A stretch of DNA of 38,387 nt. Origin: Oscillospiraceae bacterium. GTDB taxonomy: Bacteria; Bacillota; Clostridia; Oscillospirales; Oscillospiraceae. Positions 15,888-25,438 of the stretch are shown in pieces. The notes beneath the pieces are model-generated. The model worked only from the letters and a program-made list of their open reading frames with translations. It was not told the origin of the DNA and did no database searches. Both the position numbers and the translations under genes were made by a program. Location of the stretch: NCBI GenBank assembly GCA_017429325.1, contig JAFRPC010000018.1:1-38387 (forward strand). The letters are read 5' to 3'. Within the stretch, counting starts at the first letter, position 1; each line of letters opens with the position of its first letter.

Positions 15888-16822
15888 GCCTTTTCGGCTT
15901 CTGCTTCCGGCTCCGATGCGGGCTCCGGTGCGGGCTCCGGCGCTTCCTCCGCTGCGGGCTCCGCTGCCGTCTCGGGCTTCCGGTTCACCCACATGCCGCT
16001 GCCGTCGGGGTTTTTGAAGAGCCGGACGTAGAGCATGACGCCCACGGCGATCACGAAGCTGACCCCGGCCAGGGCCTGGCTCACCCGGATGTCGGTGTTG
16101 GGGATGTAGAGAGAATCCGTCCGCAGACCCTCGATCCAGACCCGGCCCAGGCCGTACCAGGCCACGTACTGCAAAAAGGTCTGGCCGTCGTACTTCCGCT
16201 TTTTGGACAGGAAGTGCAGCAGCACGAAGCCGACCAGATTCCACAGGGATTCATACAGGAAGGTGGGGTGCCAGTATCGGACGACGCCGCCCGCCTCCTC
16301 GATGCCCATGCGGAGGAAGAAGCCGTTCAGGATCTCCGCGCCGTAGGCCTCCCGGTTGAAGAAATTGCCCCAGCGGCCAATGAGCTGCCCAATCAGCAGG
16401 CCCAGGGCCATCAGGTCCAGATAGACCGTCAGCCGCTGCTTTTTGATCTTGGCAAAGAGCAGGAGCCCCAAGATCGCGCCGATGATGCCGCCGTAGATGG
16501 CGATGCCGCCCTGCCAGATGTAGAGGGCCGAGACGGGGTTGTCCTTGTAGATGTCCCATTGGAAGGCCACGTAGTAGATGCGGGCGCAGATGATGGCAAT
16601 GGGGACCGCGAAGAGGATCGCGTCCGTCACCAGGTCAAAGTTGGTGCCGAAGTCCTTTGCCCGCAGCCGCAGATAGAGAATGCCCAGCAGGAAGCCGAAG
16701 GCGATGATGAGCCCATAGAAATAGATCTCCTTGCCGAAGACGGTAAAGGGCAAAGCCCTGGGCGGGTTGATCCCGTCGATGCCCAGCCCCGGGAAGGAAA
16801 TGGTACCGGCGTCAAAAAACAT
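15878..16822 (-). CDS. lgt: Prolipoprotein diacylglyceryl transferase
   Basis: Integral membrane enzyme that transfers diacylglycerol from phosphatidylglycerol to the lipobox cysteine of prolipoproteins, the first step of lipoprotein maturation. 314 residues with about seven membrane helices. Diagnostic blocks are IYFYGLIIAFGFLLG (34-48), WQGGIAIYGGIIGAILG (103-119), the Lgt signature GRWGNFFNREAYG (149-161) and HPTFLYESLWNL (185-196). The C-terminal tail of about 30 residues is rich in Glu, Ala and Pro, unusual for the family, and ends inside a repeat hairpin that provides the stop. The ATG at 16822 follows AAAGGAGG; ModA in this window is a likely client. Confidence 0.93.
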   Translation of the reverse strand: MFFDAGTISFPGLGIDGINPPRALPFTVFGKEIYFYGLIIAFGFLLGILYLRLRAKDFGTNFDLVTDAILFAVPIAIICARIYYVAFQWDIYKDNPVSALYIWQGGIAIYGGIIGAILGLLLFAKIKKQRLTVYLDLMALGLLIGQLIGRWGNFFNREAYGAEILNGFFLRMGIEEAGGVVRYWHPTFLYESLWNLVGFVLLHFLSKKRKYDGQTFLQYVAWYGLGRVWIEGLRTDSLYIPNTDIRVSQALAGVSFVIAVGVMLYVRLFKNPDGSGMWVNRKPETAAEPAAEEAPEPAPEPASEPEAEAEKADG

Positions 16823-16906
16823 GGAGCCGCCTCCTTTCAAAATTCCATATTATTATAACACAGTTTCCGCGGAAAAGCTATCCCCTGCCGAAGGATTTTC
16901 GCGGAC

Positions 16907-16935
16907 TTGACAGATTTTTAAGAAAATAGTATAAT
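16907..16935 (+). promoter_or_regulatory. Consensus sigma-A promoter of the LRR protein gene
   Basis: TTGACA (16907-16912), 17-nt spacer, TATAAT (16930-16935): a perfect consensus match. The start site near 16942 rules out the ATG at 16947 as a normally initiated start and supports 16983. Confidence 0.85.
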
Positions 16936-16982
16936 AATAAGAACGAATGAAACCAAACAAGATCACGGAACGGAGCGAAGCC

Positions 16983-18707
16983 ATGAAAAAGACCATCAAA
17001 ATTGTTCTGCCGATCCTGCTGATTTTCGCCCTGCTGGTGGCGGGCTACTGGTTCTTCTTCCAGTATCGGATAGACGTCACCACTGGCCTGCTGCGGGACG
17101 CCGCGGACAGCCTTTTTGCCCACGAGCATTATTCCCTGGCCATCCGCTGCTATCGCTGGGCCAACAGCCTGGACCCCAAGGACGCGGACCTGGCGATGCA
17201 GCTGGCGGAGGCCTACCGGCAGAGCGGAAACTATACCAAGACCGAGAACGTCCTGGTCCACGCCATCTATGACATCCCGGAGGACAGCCGCCTCTACGTG
17301 AAGCTGTCCAAGGTCTACGTGGAGCAGGACAAGCTGCTGGACGCCCAGCAGATGCTGGACACCATTGCCAACGAGGCCGTCCGCACGGAGCTGGCGCAGC
17401 AGCGCCCCGCCGCGCCGGAGTTCTCCCCGGAGGGCGGCTATTACAGCGAGTACATCACCGTCACCGTTTCCGAGCCGACGCCGGAAGCGGTCTGCTACTG
17501 CACGGCGGACGGGCGCTATCCCTCCACCCAGACCGACGCCTCCGCCGGGACCCTCACCCTGCCCGGCGGCGAGACCGTCCTGCGGGCCGTGGCGGTGAGC
17601 CCGGAGGGGCTGGCGAGCCCGCTGGCGGTCCAGAGCTACACCGTGGCCGGGGTCGTTGAGGACGTGGAGTTCCACGACGAGGCCCTCCGCACCGCCACCC
17701 AGGAGCTGCTGCACCGGGGGAACCGGACCCTCCGGACCGACGAGCTCTGGGGCATCGAGGAGCTGACCCTGCCCGAGGGCCTGCACGACACCCAGGACCT
17801 CCGCCACTACACCGGCCTGACCGAGCTGAAGGCCAGGGGGCTGGGGGACCTGGACTACAGCTTCCTGGCCTATATGCCGGAGCTGCGCTATCTGGATCTG
17901 GAGGGCTGCGCCCTGACCACCGAGGCGCTGGAGCAGATCGGCGCCTGCCCGAAGTTAGAGGTCCTGATCCTGGCGGACTGCGGCATTTCCAACGTCGGCC
18001 CCCTGGGCTCTTTGGAGAGCCTGCGGATCCTGGACCTGACCAACAACTCCGTCAACACCATCACCCCCATCTCCAATCTCGCAGCCCTGGACGAGCTCTA
18101 TCTGGGCCACAACGCCCTGACCATTCTGCCGGTGCTGCGGGGCTTCAAATCCCTGCGGGTCCTGGACCTGTCCTACAACGCCCTGGACTACGTGGGCGCC
18201 CTGTCCTCCTGCCCGACCCTGGAGCGGCTGAACCTCGCCCACAACCGGCTGACTTCCGTGAAATCGGTGGGGGACCTGAAAAAGCTGGTCTGGTTCAACG
18301 GCTCCAACAACTTAGTGACGGACGTCAATCCCCTGAAGAACTGCACGCTGCTGGAGGGCTTTTTGATGACCGACAACAAGCTCACCGACATCGACTTTCT
18401 CTCCGCCTGCCCCGCCATCCGGGAGGTCAACATCGACTATAACGACGTGGAGGCCGTTCCCGCCTTCCAGGAGGACTGCCCCCTGGAGACCTTCAGCGCG
18501 GCCCACAACTTCTTGGAGGACCTGAGCGGCCTGGCAGGCCTGGAGCACCTGACCATCGTCAACGCGGACTACAACAACATCCGGGACATCTCCGTGCTGA
18601 AGTCCTGCCCGGCCCTGGCCCAGGTCAACGTCTACGGCACCTACATCCGCTCCGGCGGCGTCCTGGCCGACAACGGCGTCGTGGTAAACTTCACGCCGGT
18701 GTATTGA
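16983..18707 (+). CDS. Membrane-anchored TPR and leucine-rich-repeat protein
   Basis: 574 residues. One N-terminal membrane helix (about 4-28, VLPILLIFALLVAGYWFFF) anchors the protein with its bulk outside. A TPR-like region (about 45-125, YSLAIRCYRWANSLDP) is followed by a chitobiase C-terminal-like domain (about 145-220, EFSPEGGYYSEYITVTV) and about ten leucine-rich repeats (about 255-560) with spacing LRYLDLEGCALT, LRILDLTNNSVNT, LRVLDLSYNALDY. LRR arrays usually bind protein partners; no catalytic domain is seen. The ATG at 16983 is preferred over 16947 because of the promoter position; GGAGCG gives a weak SD. A hairpin ends the transcript, and the next gene is convergent. Confidence 0.82.
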   Translation: MKKTIKIVLPILLIFALLVAGYWFFFQYRIDVTTGLLRDAADSLFAHEHYSLAIRCYRWANSLDPKDADLAMQLAEAYRQSGNYTKTENVLVHAIYDIPEDSRLYVKLSKVYVEQDKLLDAQQMLDTIANEAVRTELAQQRPAAPEFSPEGGYYSEYITVTVSEPTPEAVCYCTADGRYPSTQTDASAGTLTLPGGETVLRAVAVSPEGLASPLAVQSYTVAGVVEDVEFHDEALRTATQELLHRGNRTLRTDELWGIEELTLPEGLHDTQDLRHYTGLTELKARGLGDLDYSFLAYMPELRYLDLEGCALTTEALEQIGACPKLEVLILADCGISNVGPLGSLESLRILDLTNNSVNTITPISNLAALDELYLGHNALTILPVLRGFKSLRVLDLSYNALDYVGALSSCPTLERLNLAHNRLTSVKSVGDLKKLVWFNGSNNLVTDVNPLKNCTLLEGFLMTDNKLTDIDFLSACPAIREVNIDYNDVEAVPAFQEDCPLETFSAAHNFLEDLSGLAGLEHLTIVNADYNNIRDISVLKSCPALAQVNVYGTYIRSGGVLADNGVVVNFTPVY

Positions 18708-18723
18708 GCCTTCGGGTCAAAGA

Positions 18724-18762
18724 GACCCCGAGACTGCCTCTCCGGGAGGCAGCCTCGGGGTC
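18724..18762. terminator. Hairpin between convergent LRR and SLH protein genes
   Basis: Arms GACCCCGAG and CTCGGGGTC plus an inner 7-bp stem CTGCCTC/GAGGCAG, one mismatch, 5-nt loop. It lies 16 nt after the LRR stop and could serve both convergent genes. T-tracts are poor. Confidence 0.6.
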
Positions 18763-18780
18763 CATTCTGTATGTGCTGCG

Positions 18781-21700
18781 CTATTCCTCGTTCACAAAGG
18801 TGTAGTAGAGGAAGGTCACAACTTGACCTCGGGTGCAGGTTTCGTTAGGACCGAAGCGGGACGCGTCGATGCCGGAGGTGATGCCGTTTTCCAAGGCCCA
18901 GAGCATGGCGTCGAAGTAATATTTCCCGGGTTTTACATCCACGAAGGGGCACTCTGTACTGACAGGCTCCGGCTGTCCTATGGCATTCCAGAGGAAGCGC
19001 ACCACCTGGCCCCGGGTACATGTTTCATTGGGAGCAAAGTGGGTTTCGTCCTTACCGGAGGTCACGCCGGTCTCCAAGGCCCAGAGAACTGCGTCATAGT
19101 AATATTTCCCGGGTTTTACGTCTACAAAGGGACACTCGGTGATCGTCGGCTCCGGTTGCCCTACAGCATTCCAGAGGAAACGCACGACTTGGCCTCGGGT
19201 ACAGGTATTCTTGGGGCCAAAGTGGGTGTCATCGATTCCGGAAGTGATCGGGAATGGATTGTGGTAGTATGCCCAAAGCACTGGTTCATAGTAGAATTTT
19301 CCTTCCAGTACATCCTCAAAGGGATTATAGTTCTTTGCCTGGAAGTAGGAAAAACCTGCTGTATAGCTATCCTTCAGGCCTTCTTTCACAGCATAAGCAA
19401 TGATGAACGTATCCGCGGTAATTTGGATCGGTCCGGTGTACAGGATCCTTGAGGGACTTTCAAGGATACATGGACATGTCCCGTCCAGCGTGTAATAGAT
19501 CTCGGCGCCTTCCGTGGAGGTCGTCAATTCGACCATGGTCCCGGCCACTACCGTAGAGCCGGAAGGAATGCTTGCCGTGACTTTTTCACATCTGTCATTG
19601 GTGTTCTCAACGCCGGAGATGGTCACAGTCACCAGTTTTTTCAGATCGGTACCTTTTACAGAGACTGCGATCTCTCCCTGTCCCGGGAGCAGGCCGAGAA
19701 CCATGATGTTTGCGTGTCCGTTTTCGTCCGTAGTTACGCCTTCATTTGCGATCCCGACAATGCTCGGGGAATACGAAACGATTTCCAGCTCTGCATTTTT
19801 ACAGGACCCTTCCGGCGTTGCTGTGATCTCCAGCAGAGCGCCGGAACGATAGGTCACATGGATGTCGTCTGCAGCGATCAGAGCCTCCGGCTTGACCTCC
19901 GCAGTTCCGAACTGTGTGACTGAACGAGTCATCGCAGTCCCAGCGTAGTTTACAGCGCCGTTGACCGTGACGCTGATCGAGCCGCTCAGCTCTGTTGAAG
20001 GCAAAAACAGAAACACAGACGCATATTGATTGACATGCTCATAGTCGTATTCCGCGTTCGCCGGTATCAAAGTTCCGCTGACGGTGCTTCCACCGGCCTT
20101 GACTGTGACGGTGTCCGGAGCAACTGTGTCGATCTGCATATACTGACTGAATTCGATTCGTATTTCATTACTGAAGGTACTGATCCCTGCAACGGTCGGA
20201 GTAGCCTTCGAGATGATCCCGACGTTGACCTCGGTCTGCGGCGGTGGTACCGGGAGATATCCATCCTCGTCGTTGAACGGCAGTCCTCTGCTGTCCGTGT
20301 CGTAATACCCATCTTTGGAAAATCTGACCAGCCATTGCCCGATCGGAACATCCCAGGCATACATGCCGTTCACGTCTGTGTAAAGCGGATTGACTTGATC
20401 GTAGGCCTCGGCATTCCAGAAGATCTCCGACTTCGTCTCTGAGGGCATTCCGAACTCGTCGTAGTCATAGTCGTAGACATAGGCCTCCGCTTTGACGCCT
20501 TCGACCCGATTGGAGGGGACAGCTTCATAGACATAGCCGGACGGGTCTATGTGGACGGTCGCAGTCAAACCCGAAGAGTGCCCCATTTTGCTGCCTGGAG
20601 TTTCAAACAATGCCGGATTGCGTTCTAAAGGACATCTGTATGCCTGGAGGATCTCATTGTACAGCGCAGAGAGTTTTTTCAACATGTTTCGGTGGAGGTT
20701 GACCGTGTCGACTCTGATTCCCGCATATCCAAAGGCACCGCCTTTGCTTAGGAGATACGCTTCGACCATTGATTCGACTTTATGTGTTTCCCATGGCAAG
20801 GCCAGGTAGATCCCGGCTGATAATGTCATGGTACCATGCACTAAGTTGAGACCAAACTGAATTTCGTTGTGCTTTTCTTTGTATTCGTCTGTTAGGTCTG
20901 TCAAGCGGCTCCTGAAATCAGTCATTTGCTCCGGCGTCAGAGCATAACCGCCGTCCGTGCATTTTCGATAAAGCAAGCCATAGCTATTCCCAACAAGATC
21001 GACGTAATCTGAATAAAGCCGTGAGATGTATTTATGCAGCAATGAATATTTACGACTGTTTACCGCATATCCATATATATTCCCGATAAGCCCAAAATAT
21101 TTCGTAAAATCTCTAGGCGTTGTCATATAATTATCAAGAATCGTAGTGTTATTATCCAGCCAGTAGATCAGGGCGTTGCTTGCAGGGACGACATCTCCGC
21201 CTCCAAACATGTCCCAAGCGCTGATAATGTTTGCGCCTGAAGCAGGGTCTAAATCAATTTGATAATCGATCCGCTCATGCGTGGTCGTAACAGGCGTTGA
21301 AAGATCCGGCGGGTCGGGAACGGTTCTGATATCCAAAGAACCATCCTCTGTCGTTCTTGTAAAGATGCTTCCGCTGTTTGGATCCGAAAATTCTGCATAT
21401 CCTTCATTTCTTAACTGATCCCGAATTTCAGGAATCTCTTCCGGCGGGACCTGAGTGGGAGGCAGTGTGGTTATCTTATATTTTGCAGAAGGTCCATCGG
21501 AATCTTTTGATGTCACCTCGACGGTCGTCTCATTATCCCGGGAAACGGATGTGACAGAATACAGAGTTGTGAGATCCACTTCCGCCTCGAGGAAGCCTTC
21601 ATATAACGCCTCGATCTCCTGAGAAAGCATCGCCTCATTGAGGCTGACCTCATCTTCATAATCCAGCGAGATCGTGAAATGTACATTCACTTTAACGGGA

Positions 21701-24700
21701 ACATCAGTGGAGGAGGTGTAGTCATGTGTGCCGAGCCACAGACCCGTGGAGGCGTCGTATGTACAAGGCACATAGGTATTATCCTCTCTGGAATTTTGTG
21801 TTATAACATACACTTCAGTGATTATCGTATCGTCGATCACAGCGTTCGTACCGCCGATAAACTCGACCAGGAAGGTAAAGGTTGGACAACTTGGGTTATA
21901 AACATAATACGGCGAAACATTTTGAGGGTTCAGAAAATCAAAGACAGTCTGATACTCGCTGGATGTTGAAGATGCGGTACTTGTTGAATTGATCATCGTG
22001 ACCTTCGACACTTCAATACAGTCGCCAACGTATAACAGAGACTGCGTATCAGTCACGATCACGCCGTCGATCTTATCATTCTCGATCTTTGCGTTCACTT
22101 CATGGAGCGAGTAGTTATACGGATCCACGAGGTCAAACAGCAAGCCCCAGCTTCCGACGGCGTTGGACCGCGTCGTCCCGACCTCCATGCCGTTGTCATA
22201 CACTGTGATCGTACTGTTTGCGAGCGTCGTACCTGTGGCGGTGATACGGAACCGGCTTGTCTCTTCGGGAATGACGAGCTTTCCTGCTTCAGCGGTGAAG
22301 ATCGCCGAGCCAATGGGCTGAATAATGTCGGTTTCATCATTCCGGAACGACAAATAAGCATTGAACTCCTTCCGCCCGACTGTCGCTGCAACGGCATAAA
22401 AACGAATGATACCGGTGCGGTTGTTTGTGAAAACGGACAACAGATTGCCGTCCAGGGAATAGGATAAGCCCGCTCCGTCCAGTGTCAGGCTTCCGTTCGC
22501 GATCAATACGCCGTCCGGCAGCTCGATCGTCACGCGTTCGTTTTTTGCGGAGTATTTGTCATCGATCTGATAAGCACAGCGCATCATGACGTATTTGCCG
22601 ATGCTGGCAGCAGATGCATTTGAAGTAAAGGAGGTCGAATCGGATACCGTATAATACAGGCGGCTTTCATCAAGATCCGGAACAGTCAGATCGCCGATGT
22701 CCGTAATGACCCCGTTTGTGATCGTCACATACTTCACAAGATAGTCAGTGCCGGCGTCAAGCCCGAATGCCGCAAGCTTATCCATGCTGACAGCACTGCG
22801 CAGCAGATCTGTTTTTTCAATGAAAACCAGAGAGTAAGATCCGGAACGAAGGGGAGCGCTCTGGTAATTGGATGCAGCAGTTGCGGAGCGGACAAACAGA
22901 TCGTTTTCATCAAAGATCATGACCGTACACGGTGCGCTCCCGCTCATGGCGCCGACGGAGAACCAGCCGTTCTCAAGAAACTCGATGTCGCATTCTCCCA
23001 TTTTCTGTTCATCCAGGACGACAGTTGCCGGCGCGGCAGTCATTTGTCCATCCTCGTCCGCCGCGTGGATCAACAGGACGTCATTCGCTGAAACCGCATC
23101 ATCTTCGAGGATCAAATATGGATACTGCACGGTAAAACCGGTGATCGTTGTGTCTCGCGTTTGATCGTAAACGCTGAACGAAATGCCGTTTGCAGACTGG
23201 AGCTGGCTGCGCAAGCCATCCTGCCCGGCAGTTGTCGCGCCGGTCTTGTACAGATTCAGCGTGATCTTGTTCTCGGGAAGCTTGGTCAGAGTCAGGTCTC
23301 CGAGCTGGATTGAGCTTTCCGTGCCCTCTCCTAAGATCACTGTCTTTGTGCGGGTGTAGTAACCGTTTGCGGATATCTCCGCGACGGTCGGAACGAAAGA
23401 GATGGTTTCGAAAAACGTGCCGTCTTCCCGGACCTCCGCCGTAATATCTCGTTCGTACTTCCCATTAAAGCATTGCTTCAGCGTAACGCTTGCGTTGCTG
23501 AGCGGGACGCCATCCAAATCAACGACTCGACCGGAGATCTCAACGGAACCGAGCGGTTCCAGCCTGACGGTGATCTGATCGCTGTCGTTTGTGCATACGG
23601 CGTCCGCCCGGTAGGGCTGCCTGTATTGATAGCTTAGCGCTTCTCCAAGCAGGATCTCATATTCGTACAGGCTATCCTCTTGATAACCGATCAGGACGTT
23701 CCCGTGACCGATCACGGTATCTGAACCATTTTCATACCAGTTGACGGTAAATCCGCTTGTCAGAGTGAGGTCAAACTCATTCGTGACAATGAGAGTAAGA
23801 CAATTGCCGACTGGAGCATACGACTCGATCAGAGAGATCAGTATGGGATACGGATAATCATATCCGATCTCACCCATCATCCAAACGGACTCGAAATCAA
23901 ACCCGGTATAGGTCTCCTGAACTTTGAGTTCATCCTCTGTTTTTGATTCTGCACGCTGGACCAATACCTCACCTTTGTGTATGCTGATGCTTCCAATTGC
24001 TTCCGGCGCAGTGGTGTCCAGGAAATAGCAATCTTCTACGAGCACATCAACATAATTATACACACTGGAGTATGTGATGATGCCTCCAATAAGTCCACCG
24101 GTATTAGCGCTGCTGCTGAGAACGTGACCGACATTGTAGCATGAGGCCATTGCAAACATCAGATCTCTGTCCTCAAAGTGTAATAAGGAGTCGTTGTGAC
24201 AAGTATAGGAATAGCCAAGGATACCTCCGACCATATCCGATCCAATGACCAGGCCGTTGTTGTAGGAATTCGTTACCAGGCCGCTGTTCGTATGGCCCGC
24301 GATCCCGCCAATGTATTCTGTTCCGCTGATTGTACCGGAATTATAGCAATTATCGATTATCCCTCCATCGCCTGCAATCCCGCCAACGTAGGAATTGCCG
24401 CTTACACGTCCCAGATTGTAGCAATTGATGACCGTGCCACTGGATTCGGATAAACAGATAATTCCACCGGCGGCCTCACCTTTGACAAATCCTAGATTAT
24501 AGCAGTTCTCAATGAGAAGCGCGTCATTTGCAACGATACCACCGGCTGTTTCGCCAATGATTGTACAGGAATTAAAACAATTCTGTATTTTACTGTCGTA
24601 TCCGTAAGCGATTAATCCTGCAGTATAAGTAGAAGGAGAAACAACATAGCCGTCAGCTACACCAAGATTCTTCAATGTTCCACCCCATAAACATGTAAAG

Positions 24701-25137
24701 AAAGCTGCGCCTCCATTGACCCATTGTGAAATATACATTCCGCTTATAATATGTCCGTTTCCGTCAAAGCACAGACCGTAGTTGGATATGTTATTATTGA
24801 TCGGCGTCCATTCATAAGGCGTCTGACCTGCTGCAACTCCGGAGATATACCCATCTTCATCATACTCGAAGACATCGGGCCCATTCATCACAATGTCATT
24901 CATCAGTTTGACATAGGAGTTCTGAAAGATGGGACTGGCTGTGTTGATCGTGTCGCGAAACGCCTCAAGTTCTGCGAGCGTGTAGATCAAATACGGATCC
25001 TCCTCTGTACCGGACCCGCTAAGCTGGATGCCGTCGGCGAGCGTCGTTTCGTGATGGGCAGAGAACACCGGCTGGGGAAGGAGCGAGAAAAGCATTAACA
25101 GGGCCAAAAGTTTCGCGATTGTTCGTTTCGTTTTCAT
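18781..25137 (-). CDS. Giant secreted surface protein with GLUG-type repeats and three SLH domains
   Basis: 2118 residues. An N-terminal signal peptide (KRTIAKLLALLMLFSLLPQPVFSA) leads to a region of GLUG-type repeats (about 120-340; NCYNLGRVSGNSYVGGIAG and relatives), predicted as a beta-helix. A carboxypeptidase-regulatory-like module follows (VEISGRVVDLDGVPLSNASVTL). Long stretches match no family I recognise, including a helical part near 1300-1500. Towards the end are a bacterial Ig-like domain and a chitobiase C-terminal-like domain (GAEIYYTLDGTCPC). Three SLH repeats (about 1938-2118) each contain a TCTRGQVV block and FVDVKPGKYY-type motifs, which bind pyruvylated secondary cell-wall polymer. 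GC is visibly lower than in neighbouring genes, suggesting transfer or different selection. AAAAGGAG precedes the ATG at 25137. A role in adhesion or the S-layer is inferred. Confidence 0.88.
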   Translation of the reverse strand: MKTKRTIAKLLALLMLFSLLPQPVFSAHHETTLADGIQLSGSGTEEDPYLIYTLAELEAFRDTINTASPIFQNSYVKLMNDIVMNGPDVFEYDEDGYISGVAAGQTPYEWTPINNNISNYGLCFDGNGHIISGMYISQWVNGGAAFFTCLWGGTLKNLGVADGYVVSPSTYTAGLIAYGYDSKIQNCFNSCTIIGETAGGIVANDALLIENCYNLGFVKGEAAGGIICLSESSGTVINCYNLGRVSGNSYVGGIAGDGGIIDNCYNSGTISGTEYIGGIAGHTNSGLVTNSYNNGLVIGSDMVGGILGYSYTCHNDSLLHFEDRDLMFAMASCYNVGHVLSSSANTGGLIGGIITYSSVYNYVDVLVEDCYFLDTTAPEAIGSISIHKGEVLVQRAESKTEDELKVQETYTGFDFESVWMMGEIGYDYPYPILISLIESYAPVGNCLTLIVTNEFDLTLTSGFTVNWYENGSDTVIGHGNVLIGYQEDSLYEYEILLGEALSYQYRQPYRADAVCTNDSDQITVRLEPLGSVEISGRVVDLDGVPLSNASVTLKQCFNGKYERDITAEVREDGTFFETISFVPTVAEISANGYYTRTKTVILGEGTESSIQLGDLTLTKLPENKITLNLYKTGATTAGQDGLRSQLQSANGISFSVYDQTRDTTITGFTVQYPYLILEDDAVSANDVLLIHAADEDGQMTAAPATVVLDEQKMGECDIEFLENGWFSVGAMSGSAPCTVMIFDENDLFVRSATAASNYQSAPLRSGSYSLVFIEKTDLLRSAVSMDKLAAFGLDAGTDYLVKYVTITNGVITDIGDLTVPDLDESRLYYTVSDSTSFTSNASAASIGKYVMMRCAYQIDDKYSAKNERVTIELPDGVLIANGSLTLDGAGLSYSLDGNLLSVFTNNRTGIIRFYAVAATVGRKEFNAYLSFRNDETDIIQPIGSAIFTAEAGKLVIPEETSRFRITATGTTLANSTITVYDNGMEVGTTRSNAVGSWGLLFDLVDPYNYSLHEVNAKIENDKIDGVIVTDTQSLLYVGDCIEVSKVTMINSTSTASSTSSEYQTVFDFLNPQNVSPYYVYNPSCPTFTFLVEFIGGTNAVIDDTIITEVYVITQNSREDNTYVPCTYDASTGLWLGTHDYTSSTDVPVKVNVHFTISLDYEDEVSLNEAMLSQEIEALYEGFLEAEVDLTTLYSVTSVSRDNETTVEVTSKDSDGPSAKYKITTLPPTQVPPEEIPEIRDQLRNEGYAEFSDPNSGSIFTRTTEDGSLDIRTVPDPPDLSTPVTTTHERIDYQIDLDPASGANIISAWDMFGGGDVVPASNALIYWLDNNTTILDNYMTTPRDFTKYFGLIGNIYGYAVNSRKYSLLHKYISRLYSDYVDLVGNSYGLLYRKCTDGGYALTPEQMTDFRSRLTDLTDEYKEKHNEIQFGLNLVHGTMTLSAGIYLALPWETHKVESMVEAYLLSKGGAFGYAGIRVDTVNLHRNMLKKLSALYNEILQAYRCPLERNPALFETPGSKMGHSSGLTATVHIDPSGYVYEAVPSNRVEGVKAEAYVYDYDYDEFGMPSETKSEIFWNAEAYDQVNPLYTDVNGMYAWDVPIGQWLVRFSKDGYYDTDSRGLPFNDEDGYLPVPPPQTEVNVGIISKATPTVAGISTFSNEIRIEFSQYMQIDTVAPDTVTVKAGGSTVSGTLIPANAEYDYEHVNQYASVFLFLPSTELSGSISVTVNGAVNYAGTAMTRSVTQFGTAEVKPEALIAADDIHVTYRSGALLEITATPEGSCKNAELEIVSYSPSIVGIANEGVTTDENGHANIMVLGLLPGQGEIAVSVKGTDLKKLVTVTISGVENTNDRCEKVTASIPSGSTVVAGTMVELTTSTEGAEIYYTLDGTCPCILESPSRILYTGPIQITADTFIIAYAVKEGLKDSYTAGFSYFQAKNYNPFEDVLEGKFYYEPVLWAYYHNPFPITSGIDDTHFGPKNTCTRGQVVRFLWNAVGQPEPTITECPFVDVKPGKYYYDAVLWALETGVTSGKDETHFAPNETCTRGQVVRFLWNAIGQPEPVSTECPFVDVKPGKYYFDAMLWALENGITSGIDASRFGPNETCTRGQVVTFLYYTFVNEE

Positions 25138-25438
25138 GTTGAAGGACTCCTTTTCTGTCAGATTTGTGATCTATGATCGGAAAGAAACGAGCGTGAGCGA
25201 ATGGGGCCAATGGAAAACGCAGAGCTTCTTTTGCTGAGAACTGGAACAGAAATTCACGGGATGCAATGCGGAGATCGCATTTTGAAGCAAGAACTATCGG
25301 GTATACGACTTAATTACAATACGATATTACCATATACGGCTTGTTATTACAAGAGGGAATCGGGGTCAAGAGAGGCGGTTCCGCGTGTCTTTGGCACGCG
25401 GAACCGCCCACTAGGTCGTCGTTTTTATTCCAACGGGA
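25138..25438. other. Intergenic region upstream of the SLH protein gene
   Basis: About 300 nt without a credible gene. It contains the hairpin 25374-25408, an AT-rich part (about 25300-25350) and the leader of the SLH gene. I found no convincing sigma-A promoter on the minus strand, so the SLH gene may use a non-consensus or alternative-sigma promoter. Confidence 0.5.
25374..25408 (-). terminator. Hairpin downstream of the HtrA-like protease gene
   Basis: A perfect 14-bp stem GGCGGTTCCGCGTG with a 7-nt loop lies 31 nt beyond the protease stop. The downstream T content is modest, so termination is probable only. Confidence 0.55.
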
